Shown here one piece after another: positions 1 through 8,357 of a stretch of 64,000 bases of DNA. Numbering within the stretch: the first letter of the stretch is position 1; the number at the start of each line of letters is the position of its first letter. The position numbers were made by a program, and so were the translations under genes. Location of the stretch: contig MLDA01000002.1 of the NCBI GenBank assembly GCA_023896275.1, positions 1 to 64,000 on the forward strand. Reading direction: 5' to 3'. Below the pieces are notes generated by a model, which saw nothing but the letters and a program-made list of their open reading frames with translations, had not been told where the DNA came from and searched no databases. Source of the DNA: Kocuria rosea subsp. polaris (lineage in GTDB: Bacteria; Actinomycetota; Actinomycetes; Actinomycetales; Micrococcaceae).

Positions 1-131
1 CGACCTCGGCCCCGAGCCGGATCGCGACCTGGCACCCAGAAACGGGCCGCGGGGTGGTGGGGGACGAGGGTGCACCGCTGCGCGGCCCGTTTCTGGGTGC
101 CAGGTCGCGATCCGGCTCGGGGCCGAGGTCG
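1..131. repeat. Perfect 51-bp inverted repeat at the window edge
   Basis: Bases 1-51 are the exact reverse complement of 81-131, separated by a 29-base spacer (52-80). The repeat begins at the first base of the window and lies inside the dnaX reading frame, which stays open through it. A fold-back joined exactly at the end suggests a contig-end artefact, or else a real palindrome continuing to the left. Confidence 0.9.
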
Positions 132-3100
132 TCGTAAGGCGGAGGCTCTTCCTCCGGAGGCATCCAGCCGTCGTCGGGCTCGTCCCAGTGCTGGTCACCC
201 CACTCGGATGCGCGGGGCCGTGCGGAGGCCTCGGCGGGGGCCGGGGCGTGATCAGCTACTGCGGGCTCCGCCTCTGCGGCCGACGGGGCCGACGGGGCCG
301 AAGGCGTGGAGGCGGGCGACGCGGCCGAGTCGGCCGACGGGGCTGAACCAGCCGAAGACGCTGAAGCAGCCGAGGGCGCCGAAGCAGCCGAGTGGGCGGA
401 ATGCGCCGAGTCGGCGGAGACGGCGGAGCGCGAGGAATAGCCACGGGGCCCGGCAGCTTCGACCGGGGACACCGCGGAGCCGCGGTCGCCCGCGACAACC
501 GGACAAGCCGGGGCGGCAGCTTCCGGCGCGGTCGACGACTCGGTCACGGGCGAGGCAGCCTGCGGCGGCGTCGAGTCCTTCGCCGGCATTGCGTCGCTCG
601 CGGGCGCTGACTCCTTGGCCGGGGCCGGGGCCGCCGCGGGGGCGTCCACCGGCTTGGCGGGCTTGGTTCCGGCGGCGTCGGCCGGCGGGAACTCCGTCCA
701 CTCGGGCGCGGCGGGACGCTCGTAGTGCTCTTGTCGTTGCGGCGCCGGGTTGAATGGCCCCGGAGCCTGCTGCGGGGCTACGGGAGCGAGACCTGCGGAC
801 GCCGGCTCGGGCCGGCGGTCAACTTTTGGGCCGGAACCACCCGCCGGGGCGGAACCTCCCGCGACGATGTCCACGTTGACCTGCATGCCGAGGACCTGAT
901 TGATCGCCCACTGGAGCAATGCGGGGTTGTCCGGGCGGCTGAGAAAGTTCGTGCGCGCGCCGGGATTGGAGAACGAGACGGCGAGCGACTTGCCGTCGAA
1001 TCCGGCGAGGGTTGCGTTCTGTTGGAGGTTCATCCAGACGGCCTTGCGTTCCCGCTTGACCACGTCGAGGATTTCGGGCCACGCGCGGCGGAACATCTCG
1101 ATCGAGCCCGCGCCGCCGCGAGTTTCCGGAGCGGCGCCCGGGCCGGCAGGCTGTGGCTGGGACGCTTGCGGTTGCGCTTCGGTTGGCTGCGGCTGTGGCT
1201 GAGCGGGCTGCTGCTGCGGTTCGGTCGGCTGGGGCGCGGTCGGCTGCGCCTGGTCCGGCTGATCCCGGGGCGCGGCCGGCGTCGTCGGTTCGGCGGCCGG
1301 CGAAGGCTGGCTCTCGCCGGCGGCCGGTGCCTGAGCGGGAGCCGGAGCCGCGGGTTCGGTCGGCTGAACGGCAGGCGGTGTCGGTGCCTGCGCCGGGCGG
1401 TCCGATGGTGCGGTGGCGGCCGGCGTTGTCGCGTGGGCGCCCCGCTGTCCGGCGCCGGAGCGGTCTGGATCGGGCACCGTGAACGTTCCGCCCCAGTCCG
1501 CGGTTGCATCCTCGCGGGGCGTGGCGGGTTTCGGTGCCGCAGCGGGGAGACGCGCGGCGAGCTCAGCAGCCGTCTTCGGGAAGGCGGGTCCGTCCTTCGG
1601 CGTGCTGGCGACAGGCTGCTCGGCCGCGGCGTCGTTCTCGTCGGCCGGTTCCTTCGCGGGGGCCTCCGGCGCCGAGTGCTGCGTTGGCTCGGGTGCCGGT
1701 GCCGGTGCCGCGGGTTCGGTTCGCGGCGTCGGTGCCTGCGCGGGTTCCTCGGAAGCGGGAGCGGCCGGCGACGGCTGGCTCGGCTGCGGCTCGGCCGGCT
1801 GCGGTTGGGTCTCAGCGGGCTGGGCCTGCTGCCCGGTAGGTTCCGGCTGGGCGTCGGTTTCGCTCTGGCGGGCCTTGCGCAGCGCCTCGCGGACGGCGGC
1901 GGCACCGGAGGCGCCGTTGGCATCGAATCCGCCCATTCCGGTGTCCGCTGCAGCATTGCCACCCGGGGCGCCCTCGTGCTGTGCGGGTGCGGAGCCGTCG
2001 GCCAACGGGGCGTCGCCGCCGTAGGTCAGGCGCCGCTCGATGCGGTCGACCCGGGCGCCGATGCCGCGCTCCGTTGCGTCGGACGCCGGCAGCAGGAGGC
2101 GCGCGCACAGCAGCTCGAGGTGCAGGCGCGGGCTCGTGGCGCCGGTCATCTCGGTCAGGGCCTGGTTGGCGACATCAGCGGAACGGCTGAGCTCGGCCTG
2201 CCCGAGGAGGGCGGCCTGCTGCTGCATCCGGGCGAGCTGGTCGGCCGGCAGGCCGCGGATGATCTGCGCGGCGCTGTCCGGCATGGCCTTGACGATGATC
2301 AGGTCGCGCAGCCGCTCGAGCAGGTCCTCGACGAACCGGCGGGGATCGTGGCCGGTCTGGATGACGCGGTCGACGACGCCGAAGACCGTCGCGGCGTCCT
2401 GCGCGGCGAGAGCGTCGACGACATCATCCAGGAGAGTCGCGTGCGTGTATCCGAGCAGTGAGACCGCGAGTTCGTAGTTGAGCCCTTCGGCCCCGGCACC
2501 CGCCATGAGCTGATCGAGAACGGAAAGCGTGTCGCGAACGGAGCCGCCGCCGGCGCGCAGCACGAGTGAGAGGACGCCCGGGGCGACCGGGACTCCCTCC
2601 TGCTGGCAGAGGCGCTCGAGGTACTCGATGAGCGTCTCCGGCGGCACGAGCCGGAAGGGGTAGTGATGGGTACGCGAGCGGATGGTGCCGATGACCTTGT
2701 CCGGCTCGGTCGTCGCGAAGATGAACTTGATGTGCTCCGGCGGCTCCTCGACGATCTTGAGCAGCGCGTTGAAGCCGGCCGACGTGACCATGTGGGCCTC
2801 ATCGATGATGAAGATCTTGTAGCGGTCCCGAGTCGGGGCGAACGTGGCGCGCTCGCGCAGATCGCGCGCGTCGTCGACGCCGCCGTGGCTGGCCGCGTCG
2901 ATCTCGATCACGTCGAGCGATCCCGGGCCGCCCGTCGCCAGATCCACACAGCTGGCGCAGGTCCCGCACGGGTTCGGGGTGGGGCCCTGTTCGCAGTTCA
3001 GGCAGCGGGCCAGGATGCGCGCGCTGGTGGTCTTGCCGCAGCCGCGCGGGCCCGAAAAGAGATAGGCGTGGTTGACGCGGTTCTTCTCGAGGGCGGCCAT

Positions 3101-3181
3101 CAGGGGAGTGGTGACATGCTCCTGCCCGATGACGTCCGCAAAGCTGTCCGGCCGGTATCGGCGATAAAGGGCTGTACTCAC
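1..3181 (-). CDS. dnaX: DNA polymerase III subunits gamma/tau (3' end cut by window edge)
   Basis: Clamp-loader ATPase of the replicative polymerase. It starts at a GTG (3179-3181) giving MSTALYRRYRPDSF, a typical DnaX N-terminus. Visible motifs are Walker A GPRGCGKT (residues 44-51), a zinc knuckle of Cys63, 72, 75 and 78, Walker B with DEAH (127-130), and the sensor ATTEPDKVIGTIRSR. After about residue 370 the protein becomes a very long Ala/Pro/Gln/Ser-rich linker, as in other high-GC actinobacteria, interrupted by a tau-like block near 900-1130 with VNVDIV. No stop is reached before base 1, so at least 1060 codons are open. The last ~130 bases lie in a perfect inverted repeat, so the C-terminal residues seen here may not be real. 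The strong coding bias makes all long opposite-strand frames shadows. Confidence 0.95.
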   Translation of the reverse strand, partial: MSTALYRRYRPDSFADVIGQEHVTTPLMAALEKNRVNHAYLFSGPRGCGKTTSARILARCLNCEQGPTPNPCGTCASCVDLATGGPGSLDVIEIDAASHGGVDDARDLRERATFAPTRDRYKIFIIDEAHMVTSAGFNALLKIVEEPPEHIKFIFATTEPDKVIGTIRSRTHHYPFRLVPPETLIEYLERLCQQEGVPVAPGVLSLVLRAGGGSVRDTLSVLDQLMAGAGAEGLNYELAVSLLGYTHATLLDDVVDALAAQDAATVFGVVDRVIQTGHDPRRFVEDLLERLRDLIIVKAMPDSAAQIIRGLPADQLARMQQQAALLGQAELSRSADVANQALTEMTGATSPRLHLELLCARLLLPASDATERGIGARVDRIERRLTYGGDAPLADGSAPAQHEGAPGGNAAADTGMGGFDANGASGAAAVREALRKARQSETDAQPEPTGQQAQPAETQPQPAEPQPSQPSPAAPASEEPAQAPTPRTEPAAPAPAPEPTQHSAPEAPAKEPADENDAAAEQPVASTPKDGPAFPKTAAELAARLPAAAPKPATPREDATADWGGTFTVPDPDRSGAGQRGAHATTPAATAPSDRPAQAPTPPAVQPTEPAAPAPAQAPAAGESQPSPAAEPTTPAAPRDQPDQAQPTAPQPTEPQQQPAQPQPQPTEAQPQASQPQPAGPGAAPETRGGAGSIEMFRRAWPEILDVVKRERKAVWMNLQQNATLAGFDGKSLAVSFSNPGARTNFLSRPDNPALLQWAINQVLGMQVNVDIVAGGSAPAGGSGPKVDRRPEPASAGLAPVAPQQAPGPFNPAPQRQEHYERPAAPEWTEFPPADAAGTKPAKPVDAPAAAPAPAKESAPASDAMPAKDSTPPQAASPVTESSTAPEAAAPACPVVAGDRGSAVSPVEAAGPRGYSSRSAVSADSAHSAHSAASAPSAASASSAGSAPSADSAASPASTPSAPSAPSAAEAEPAVADHAPAPAEASARPRASEWGDQHWDEPDDGWMPPEEEPPPYDDLGPEPDRDLAPRNGPRSGAPSSPTTPRPVSGCQVAIRLGAEV

Positions 3182-3209
3182 GGGACAACCCTACCCAACG
3201 CGACCAAGC

Positions 3210-4160
3210 TCATGCATGCCGGGGCGGGGTGCCTGTGGATGCATCCCCAAAGGTGGACGGAAAGTCGAAAATCCACGGCGCGCGGGGAAGTGCCGCCGGA
3301 TCGAAAGCGTCGAGCGCCTGCTCGAGCGGGCCCGCCGGCAGTCCGAGCGATGCCAACAGGACATCGCGCGCCTCGGCCGGCTCGACGGCGTCGTACTGGG
3401 TGCCGTCGACCTCGAACGGAGACGACAGATCACCCAGAGTGACGGCACCGTCGCGCTTGGCGAGGCGCTGGCCCTCGGCGTTCAGCACGAGCGGGACGTG
3501 CGCGTACTCGGGGACGGGTGCGCCCAGCAGCGTCGCCAGGTAGGCCTGGCGAGGAGTCGACGGCAGCAGGTCGTCGCCGCGGACGACCTGATCGATCCCC
3601 TGCAGATGGTCGTCGACGACGACGGCGAAGTTGTACGCGGGCACGCCGTCGTTGCGGCGAATCACGAAATCGTCAACGACACCCGTGTACTCGCCGGCGA
3701 GGGCGTCGACGACGGAGAACGTCTGCGTCGAGGATCGCAGGCGGAGGGCGGCGGGGCGATCGGCGCGACGGCGGGCGCGCTCGGTTTCGCTGAGGTCCCG
3801 GCACGTGCCCGGGTAGGAACCGGGGGCGGCGTGTGGGGCGCGCGGCGCGTCGGCGATATCGCGGCGGGTGCAGAAGCACTCGTACAGCAGCCCGGAGGAG
3901 CGCAGCTGCTCGAGGGCCCGGTTGAACCCGGCCGGCCGATCCGTCTGGCGTTCGGCGACGCCGTCCCACGTCAACCCGATCGCCCGCAGATCGCGCAGCT
4001 GGACTTCCTCGGCGCCGGCACGCGTGCGGTCGAGATCCTCGACGCGGAGCAGGAAGTCACGGCCGGTGGAGCGGGCGAAGAGCCAGGCCAGGATTGCGGT
4101 GCGGAGGTTGCCCAGGTGCAGTTCGCCCGAGGGGCTGGGGGCGAAGCGTCCTGCTCCCAT
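3210..4160 (-). CDS. gluQRS: Glutamyl-Q tRNA(Asp) synthetase
   Basis: Predicted to attach glutamate to the queuosine base of tRNA-Asp; a truncated paralogue of GluRS lacking the anticodon-binding domain. The 316-residue product starts MGAGRFAPSPSGELHLGN, with the HIGH-like motif ELHLGN at 13-18 and a KMSKS-like LAKRDGA near the C-terminal third. CFC followed later by YPGTC resembles the zinc-binding residues of the family. I placed the start at 4160 because GGAGG precedes it at good spacing; the frame stays open 41 codons further upstream, but that stretch is the SRP RNA gene. It lies between dnaX and the SRP RNA on the same strand, 28 bases from the dnaX start. Confidence 0.9.
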   Translation of the reverse strand: MGAGRFAPSPSGELHLGNLRTAILAWLFARSTGRDFLLRVEDLDRTRAGAEEVQLRDLRAIGLTWDGVAERQTDRPAGFNRALEQLRSSGLLYECFCTRRDIADAPRAPHAAPGSYPGTCRDLSETERARRRADRPAALRLRSSTQTFSVVDALAGEYTGVVDDFVIRRNDGVPAYNFAVVVDDHLQGIDQVVRGDDLLPSTPRQAYLATLLGAPVPEYAHVPLVLNAEGQRLAKRDGAVTLGDLSSPFEVDGTQYDAVEPAEARDVLLASLGLPAGPLEQALDAFDPAALPRAPWIFDFPSTFGDASTGTPPRHA

Positions 4161-4203
4161 GGTGGCCCTCCTGCGCGAAGAAGTTCGGGGCGGGAAAGTA
4201 GAA

Positions 4204-4291
4204 GACCCCCCATGCACCTGCCAGAGCCCACCTACCCTTGCTACCTTCCGGTCCTGGGGGAGTTCAGCGAGATGACACCACATGAGGGGCC
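4204..4291 (-). ncRNA. ffs: Signal recognition particle RNA (4.5S, small bacterial type)
   Basis: The reverse strand contains the conserved SRP domain IV apical loop, CAGGACCGGAAGGTAGCAAGG (split here: CAGGACCGGAAGG then TAGCAAGG). The ends GGCCCCTCATG and CATGGGGGGTC pair over 11 positions including G-U pairs, closing a rod of about 88 nt. It would bind Ffh and direct ribosomes making membrane proteins to SecYEG. Ends are set by the pairing and could be a few bases off. The position next to dnaX is common in actinobacteria. Confidence 0.9.
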
Positions 4292-4441
4292 GAGAAATCA
4301 GTGTAGCCCAGAACCGCCCGGCGTCCAGAATCGGGGCGTCCCGCCACCCAGGGAAGTGGCGACCATCACAGGAAAGGCGGCGATTAGCGCTATCGTCAAA
4401 TCGTCAGGTAAGGTGGAACCTGCTCATTTTTGAGCAAACCT

Positions 4442-4526
4442 GGAGGATTCGCCTAGCGGCCTATGGCGCACGCCTGGAACGCGTGTTGGGTTAACGCCCT
4501 CAGGGGTTCAAATCCCCTATCCTCCG
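4442..4526 (+). tRNA. tRNA-Ser (GGA)
   Basis: Acceptor GGAGGAT (4442-4448) pairs with ATCCTCC (4519-4525), followed by discriminator G; CCA is not encoded. The anticodon stem CACGC/GCGTG closes the loop CTGGAAC, giving anticodon GGA (reads UCC/UCU). A long variable arm, typical of class II serine tRNAs, precedes the T arm GGGGTTCAAATCCCC. Confidence 0.95.
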
Positions 4527-4744
4527 CCGATATGACGTCCCGGTTCGCAGCTCGCTGCGGCCGGGACGTTTTCGTTTAACTTGCCCGTCCGGGGTGCGGG
4601 AAAGGGCTGCGCACACACAACGCGCCGGGCCCGGCCTGCTCGCTGTGTGATTGCCGGATGTTTGCGCCGAACCATTGCCTTCCGGGCCGTGAGCCGAGAA
4701 ACTCGCAAGAGAAACTCCTTCCAGAGGCGCGCCTGCGAGAAAGG

Positions 4745-5593
4745 ATGACGATCGTGGCATACATCGAATCTCTCCTGTCCAAGCTGGAGCAGTGGAAGGA
4801 CCTCGACCGCTTCTCCGGCCCGCTGGCCGCGAAGGTCGAGTCCGCGGTCTCTCCGAAATGCGTGCGCAACCTCCTCAGCGGCAAAACGCTCGGACACCCG
4901 CTTCATCCCGCCCTCGTGGCCGTGCCGATCGGGGCGTGGGGCACCGCAGCCGTCCTGGACGTGTGCGGGTACGACGACGCCGCGGACGCGGCCGTAGCCA
5001 CCGGCCTTCTCGGCGCGGTACCCACGGCGGCGGCCGGCCTGCACGACTGGTCCTTCACCATGGGCGCCGAGCGCCGCGTCGGATTGGTGCACGCCGCCGC
5101 CAACTCGGCGGCCACGCTCCTCTACGTCGGGTCGCTCGTGAGCCGGCGAACAGGTCGACGCGGGCTGGGTCGCTGCCTCTCCCTCGCTGGGTTTGGGCTC
5201 GTGAGCGCGGCCGGGTTCCTCGGCGGGCACCTGTCGTACGCCCAGGGGGTGGGCGTGAACCGCGCCGGCTGGCGCGAGCCAGCCGAGCAGTGGGCCGACG
5301 TCGGCCACCTCGACGATTACGACGACGGCGCGCCGACCGTGGTGGAGGTCGATGGCGAGCCGGTCATGGTCCTGCGCGACGGCGACGAGATCCTGGCGCT
5401 GCACAACACCTGCACCCACCTCGGCGGCCCGCTGGCCGAGGGCGAACTGCACGACGGGTGCGTCGTCTGTCCATGGCACGGCAGCGAGTTCGATCTGCGC
5501 ACGGGCGCGGTGCGGGCCGGGCCGGCGAGCGTCCGGCAGCCGCGCTACGAGGCCGAGGTCTCCGACGGCCACGTCCGACTCCGCGCCGCCTGA
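4745..5593 (+). CDS. Membrane protein with C-terminal Rieske 2Fe-2S domain (DUF2231-Rieske fusion)
   Basis: A 282-residue protein. The N-terminal ~170 residues contain a DUF2231-like domain with GHPLHPALVAVPIG and several hydrophobic helices; the C-terminal ~100 residues are a Rieske domain with Cys223-x-His225 (CTHLGGPL) and Cys242-x2-His245 (CPWHGSEFD), the four expected cluster ligands. It probably passes electrons at the membrane; the partner is unknown. The start ATG at 4745 follows GAGAAAGG; a GTG three codons later is an alternative. No redox partner gene is adjacent, so the function cannot be narrowed from context. Confidence 0.85.
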   Translation: MTIVAYIESLLSKLEQWKDLDRFSGPLAAKVESAVSPKCVRNLLSGKTLGHPLHPALVAVPIGAWGTAAVLDVCGYDDAADAAVATGLLGAVPTAAAGLHDWSFTMGAERRVGLVHAAANSAATLLYVGSLVSRRTGRRGLGRCLSLAGFGLVSAAGFLGGHLSYAQGVGVNRAGWREPAEQWADVGHLDDYDDGAPTVVEVDGEPVMVLRDGDEILALHNTCTHLGGPLAEGELHDGCVVCPWHGSEFDLRTGAVRAGPASVRQPRYEAEVSDGHVRLRAA

Positions 5594-5705
5594 ACTGGCG
5601 CCGTCCCGCGTACGCACTCCGGATGAGGTCGGCGTCGTACGGGGCTCCCGGATTCACCCCGCAGGGGGACGCGCCCAGTGCCCGGTGTCTCCTAGCGTGG
5701 AGTGC

Positions 5706-6239
5706 ATGAAACACACTCCTGCCGCGGCGTCCCGATTCGATCCCTACTCGCCGCTCTCCGGCGCCGTTCAAGCGGTGGTGACGGGGGCACTCACGCTCAT
5801 CGACCCCGCCGCGTTTTCGCCGAACACCCGCCGCGTGGCGCGCGGTGCCCTGTCTGCGGGCACGGGCCTGCTCGTCGGCTTGGCGTGGAAGCACGGCATG
5901 CGCAAGGGTTTCGGCGAACTGCCGGCGCCGGAAGCACCGGAACCGGGGCGGGCGGCGGAGCCAGCTCAGGAGGAAGAGAACAGGCTTGTCGGGACCAGGA
6001 TGGCTGTGGGACTGGGCGGCGCGATGACCGTGCTGACCTACGGCTGGCTCCTCGCCGGCGAGAAGATCGACGCAGGCATCCACCACGCGCTGGCGCGACG
6101 CGGGGCCAGACACCCGCGGGTCATCATGGCCCTCGGCGCAGCCGGGCTCAGCTGGGTCCTCTTCGAGGTCGATCGCCGCACCCATGACCAGGACGCAGAC
6201 GGCGTCCTGCTCGCCGCAGGCGACGAGGCGGCGTCGTGA
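5706..6239 (+). CDS. Hypothetical membrane-associated protein
   Basis: A 177-residue protein I do not recognise. It begins MKHTPAAASRFDPYSPLSG, has hydrophobic segments around 20-35 and 50-65, an acidic Pro/Glu linker, and a further pair of hydrophobic stretches (AVGLGGAMTVLTYGWLLAG and ALGAAGLSWVLFEV). It follows the Rieske gene by 112 bases on the same strand. Codon use matches the neighbours. The start at 5706 is the first ATG of the strongly coding section; longer in-frame starts would run back into the Rieske gene. Confidence 0.6.
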   Translation: MKHTPAAASRFDPYSPLSGAVQAVVTGALTLIDPAAFSPNTRRVARGALSAGTGLLVGLAWKHGMRKGFGELPAPEAPEPGRAAEPAQEEENRLVGTRMAVGLGGAMTVLTYGWLLAGEKIDAGIHHALARRGARHPRVIMALGAAGLSWVLFEVDRRTHDQDADGVLLAAGDEAAS

Positions 6240-6264
6240 TGGCGGCGCGCCCCGTCGCGGGCCG

Positions 6265-7290
6265 TCAGCGGCCCGCGATCTCGGGGTAGTGACGGGCGGC
6301 TGTCTCCGGGTGCGCGCGCAGGAAACCCTTGAGGACGTTGGCGCCGTAGGAGGAGAGCATCGGGTTCTCCGGGTCGTCGGAGACACCGCGGGCGTCGGCC
6401 GCCAGCGCGGCCGGGAGCTCGACCTCCTCGATCACGGCGTCCAGGCGCGGGGACCAGAAGAAGGGGACCGAGTAGCGGTCGACGCCGGCTGGCGGGGCGG
6501 TCACGCGGTGGATGGTGGCCATCAGGTAGCCGTCCGTGGCGACTTCGAGCATTTCGCCGAGATTGACCACGAGCGCGCCCTCGATCGGCTCGACGGTGAT
6601 CCACTCGTCCTGACCGTACGGCTGGACCTCGAGCCCGCCGACGGCGTCCTGCAGCAGCAGGGTCACGAACCCGTAGTCCGCGTGGGCGCCCACACCCTGG
6701 TTTCCGGCCTCGGGGACCTGTCCGCCCACGTAGTGCACGAGCTTGGCCATCCAGGCCGGGGCGTCGGCGAACGGCTCGTCGAAGTGGTCCTCGCTGAGGC
6801 CGAGGGCGACGGCGATCGCGGCGAGCAGTTCCGCACCGACGCGGCTCATCAGTCCGGCCCACTCCGTGGCGGCGCGCTCGAGGTCGGGAAACGATTCGGG
6901 CCACTGGTTCGGCCCCTGGAGCTTCAGGAAAGATCGCCCCTCCGGCACCGGATCGACGACGGGGCGTTCCGGCCCGAAATCGATCTGCTCGCGGGAGTCG
7001 GCCCGGCCCCGGGTCACCTCCTTTCCCAGTCGCGTGTAGCCGCGGAACTGCGCAGAATTGCGGTTGTCGAGCGCGAGCCGGTCCGCGAGGGGCAGTGCGA
7101 AGAAGCGCGCGACCGTGTCGAGGAGCTCAGTTGTCTGGCCGTTGCGGGCGCCGTAGCCGGTGATCTGGAAGAAACCCACGTGGTGCGCGGCGTCGCGCAG
7201 GGCGTCGATGAACTCCGGGTTGAAGCGGCCGTCCGCGGCTCGTGCGGCGGAGAGATCGAGCACCGGGACGGTGGTACGGGGCGTTGTCAT
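6265..7290 (-). CDS. 2-oxoglutarate/Fe(II)-dependent oxygenase, isopenicillin N synthase family
   Basis: A 341-residue non-haem iron enzyme. The N-terminal DIOX_N part begins MTTPRTTVPVLDLS and has GFFQITGYG; the C-terminal jelly roll carries His203-x-Asp205 (AHADYG) and distal His261 (IHRVTAP), followed by RYSVPFF whose Arg and Ser would hold 2-oxoglutarate. These residues fit the 2OG-FeII_Oxy fold. The substrate cannot be read from sequence; relatives hydroxylate small metabolites or flavonoid-like compounds. The ATG at 7290 is preferred over one 13 codons upstream because the family alignment starts here. It stands alone, converging on the preceding gene. Confidence 0.85.
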   Translation of the reverse strand: MTTPRTTVPVLDLSAARAADGRFNPEFIDALRDAAHHVGFFQITGYGARNGQTTELLDTVARFFALPLADRLALDNRNSAQFRGYTRLGKEVTRGRADSREQIDFGPERPVVDPVPEGRSFLKLQGPNQWPESFPDLERAATEWAGLMSRVGAELLAAIAVALGLSEDHFDEPFADAPAWMAKLVHYVGGQVPEAGNQGVGAHADYGFVTLLLQDAVGGLEVQPYGQDEWITVEPIEGALVVNLGEMLEVATDGYLMATIHRVTAPPAGVDRYSVPFFWSPRLDAVIEEVELPAALAADARGVSDDPENPMLSSYGANVLKGFLRAHPETAARHYPEIAGR

Positions 7291-7553
7291 AAAAGTCAGG
7301 TTAAGACCGATTGTTGCGCGGCCCTGCATGAGTGTGACGCTTGATTGACAGATATTACGCCTCGTTTCGACGGTCTTGACGAGGGTGCGTTATAGAGCCC
7401 TCTTTTCGCCTGGGGCCGCGGTGGCGCGCATCACGTCACGTTTGCGGATTCCGCCACTCGTGCGCCCTAAACTGGCGCTCAGCGGTAGGCGGGTGCAGCG
7501 GCCGGCCGCGTGACGACGTCGTACGCGGTGGCATGAGAGCGCTAGGGGAGTGA

Positions 7554-8189
7554 ATGAAGAACGAGGATCCACGGCGGTGGCAGGACCAGCGCATCGTCCT
7601 GCAGGACGACCTGATGGAGATCAAGGCTGAGACGCACGACCCCGAACTCGTCGACAGTCCGGAACACTTCCGCCGTCGGCTGTGGCACGGGATCGTCCTC
7701 ACGTTCGTGTTCCTCCTCGTGGTAGCGGTGGGGATTACGGCCTACCTCGTGCTCGCCCGCAAGGTGGAGCTGCCCTTCCTGCCCATGGGTCCCGAGGAGA
7801 CGACGGCGGCTCAGGACGACAACGCGTGTCCCGCCGGCGAATTCGAATACCTCAGCCACGGCGACGTGACATTCGATGTGTACAACGGGTCACTGCAGCC
7901 GGGGCTGGCCGGCGACGTGCGTGACCGGCTGGTGAAACGCGGCTTCGTCTCCGGTCGCGTCGGCAACCAGCAGCTGAGCAACCGCGGCGCCGTGTCGGCG
8001 ATTGTCGTCAGCGGGCCGGATGGCCGCGACGAGGCCCTGACCATGCAGCGGCACCTGCCGGGGTCGACGTACGCGTTCGACTCCCGCCTCGGCGACGGCC
8101 ACGTCGTCGTGGTGCTGGGCGAAGCCTACGACGGCGTGACGAAGGGGTCCAAGCTGGATCGAGACCCCGGGCCGCTGACCTGCGAGTAG
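7554..8189 (+). CDS. LytR C-terminal (LytR_C) domain membrane protein
   Basis: A 211-residue protein: a cytoplasmic N-terminus of ~42 residues, one transmembrane helix at about 45-68 (IVLTFVFLLVVAVGITAYLV), then an extracytoplasmic domain with VYNGSLQPGLAGDVRDRLVKRGF, the signature of the LytR_C fold found at the end of cell-wall glycopolymer ligases. Here it lacks the catalytic LytR-CpsA-Psr domain, so it is probably an accessory of cell envelope assembly. The ATG at 7554 follows a good GGGGAG ribosome binding site. Confidence 0.8.
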   Translation: MKNEDPRRWQDQRIVLQDDLMEIKAETHDPELVDSPEHFRRRLWHGIVLTFVFLLVVAVGITAYLVLARKVELPFLPMGPEETTAAQDDNACPAGEFEYLSHGDVTFDVYNGSLQPGLAGDVRDRLVKRGFVSGRVGNQQLSNRGAVSAIVVSGPDGRDEALTMQRHLPGSTYAFDSRLGDGHVVVVLGEAYDGVTKGSKLDRDPGPLTCE

Positions 8190-8357
8190 GAGTGAAGCAG
8201 GCGTGGAATGCGTCGTCTCCGCGACATCTGCCGGCATGACATGCCTCACGCTTGAATCCGGGGGTGTCCCGCTATGCCTTGTGAGACGGCGGAGGCGACA
8301 CCGAATCGTGATGTGACGCCATTCTCACCATCACGAAACCCCGATAACATGGCGGCC

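Noticed and set aside
725-2461. 578-codon open frame on the plus strand
   Set aside because: It lies opposite the dnaX linker; its Arg/Gly-rich product is a GC-bias shadow without domains, and the dnaX frame has clear motifs.
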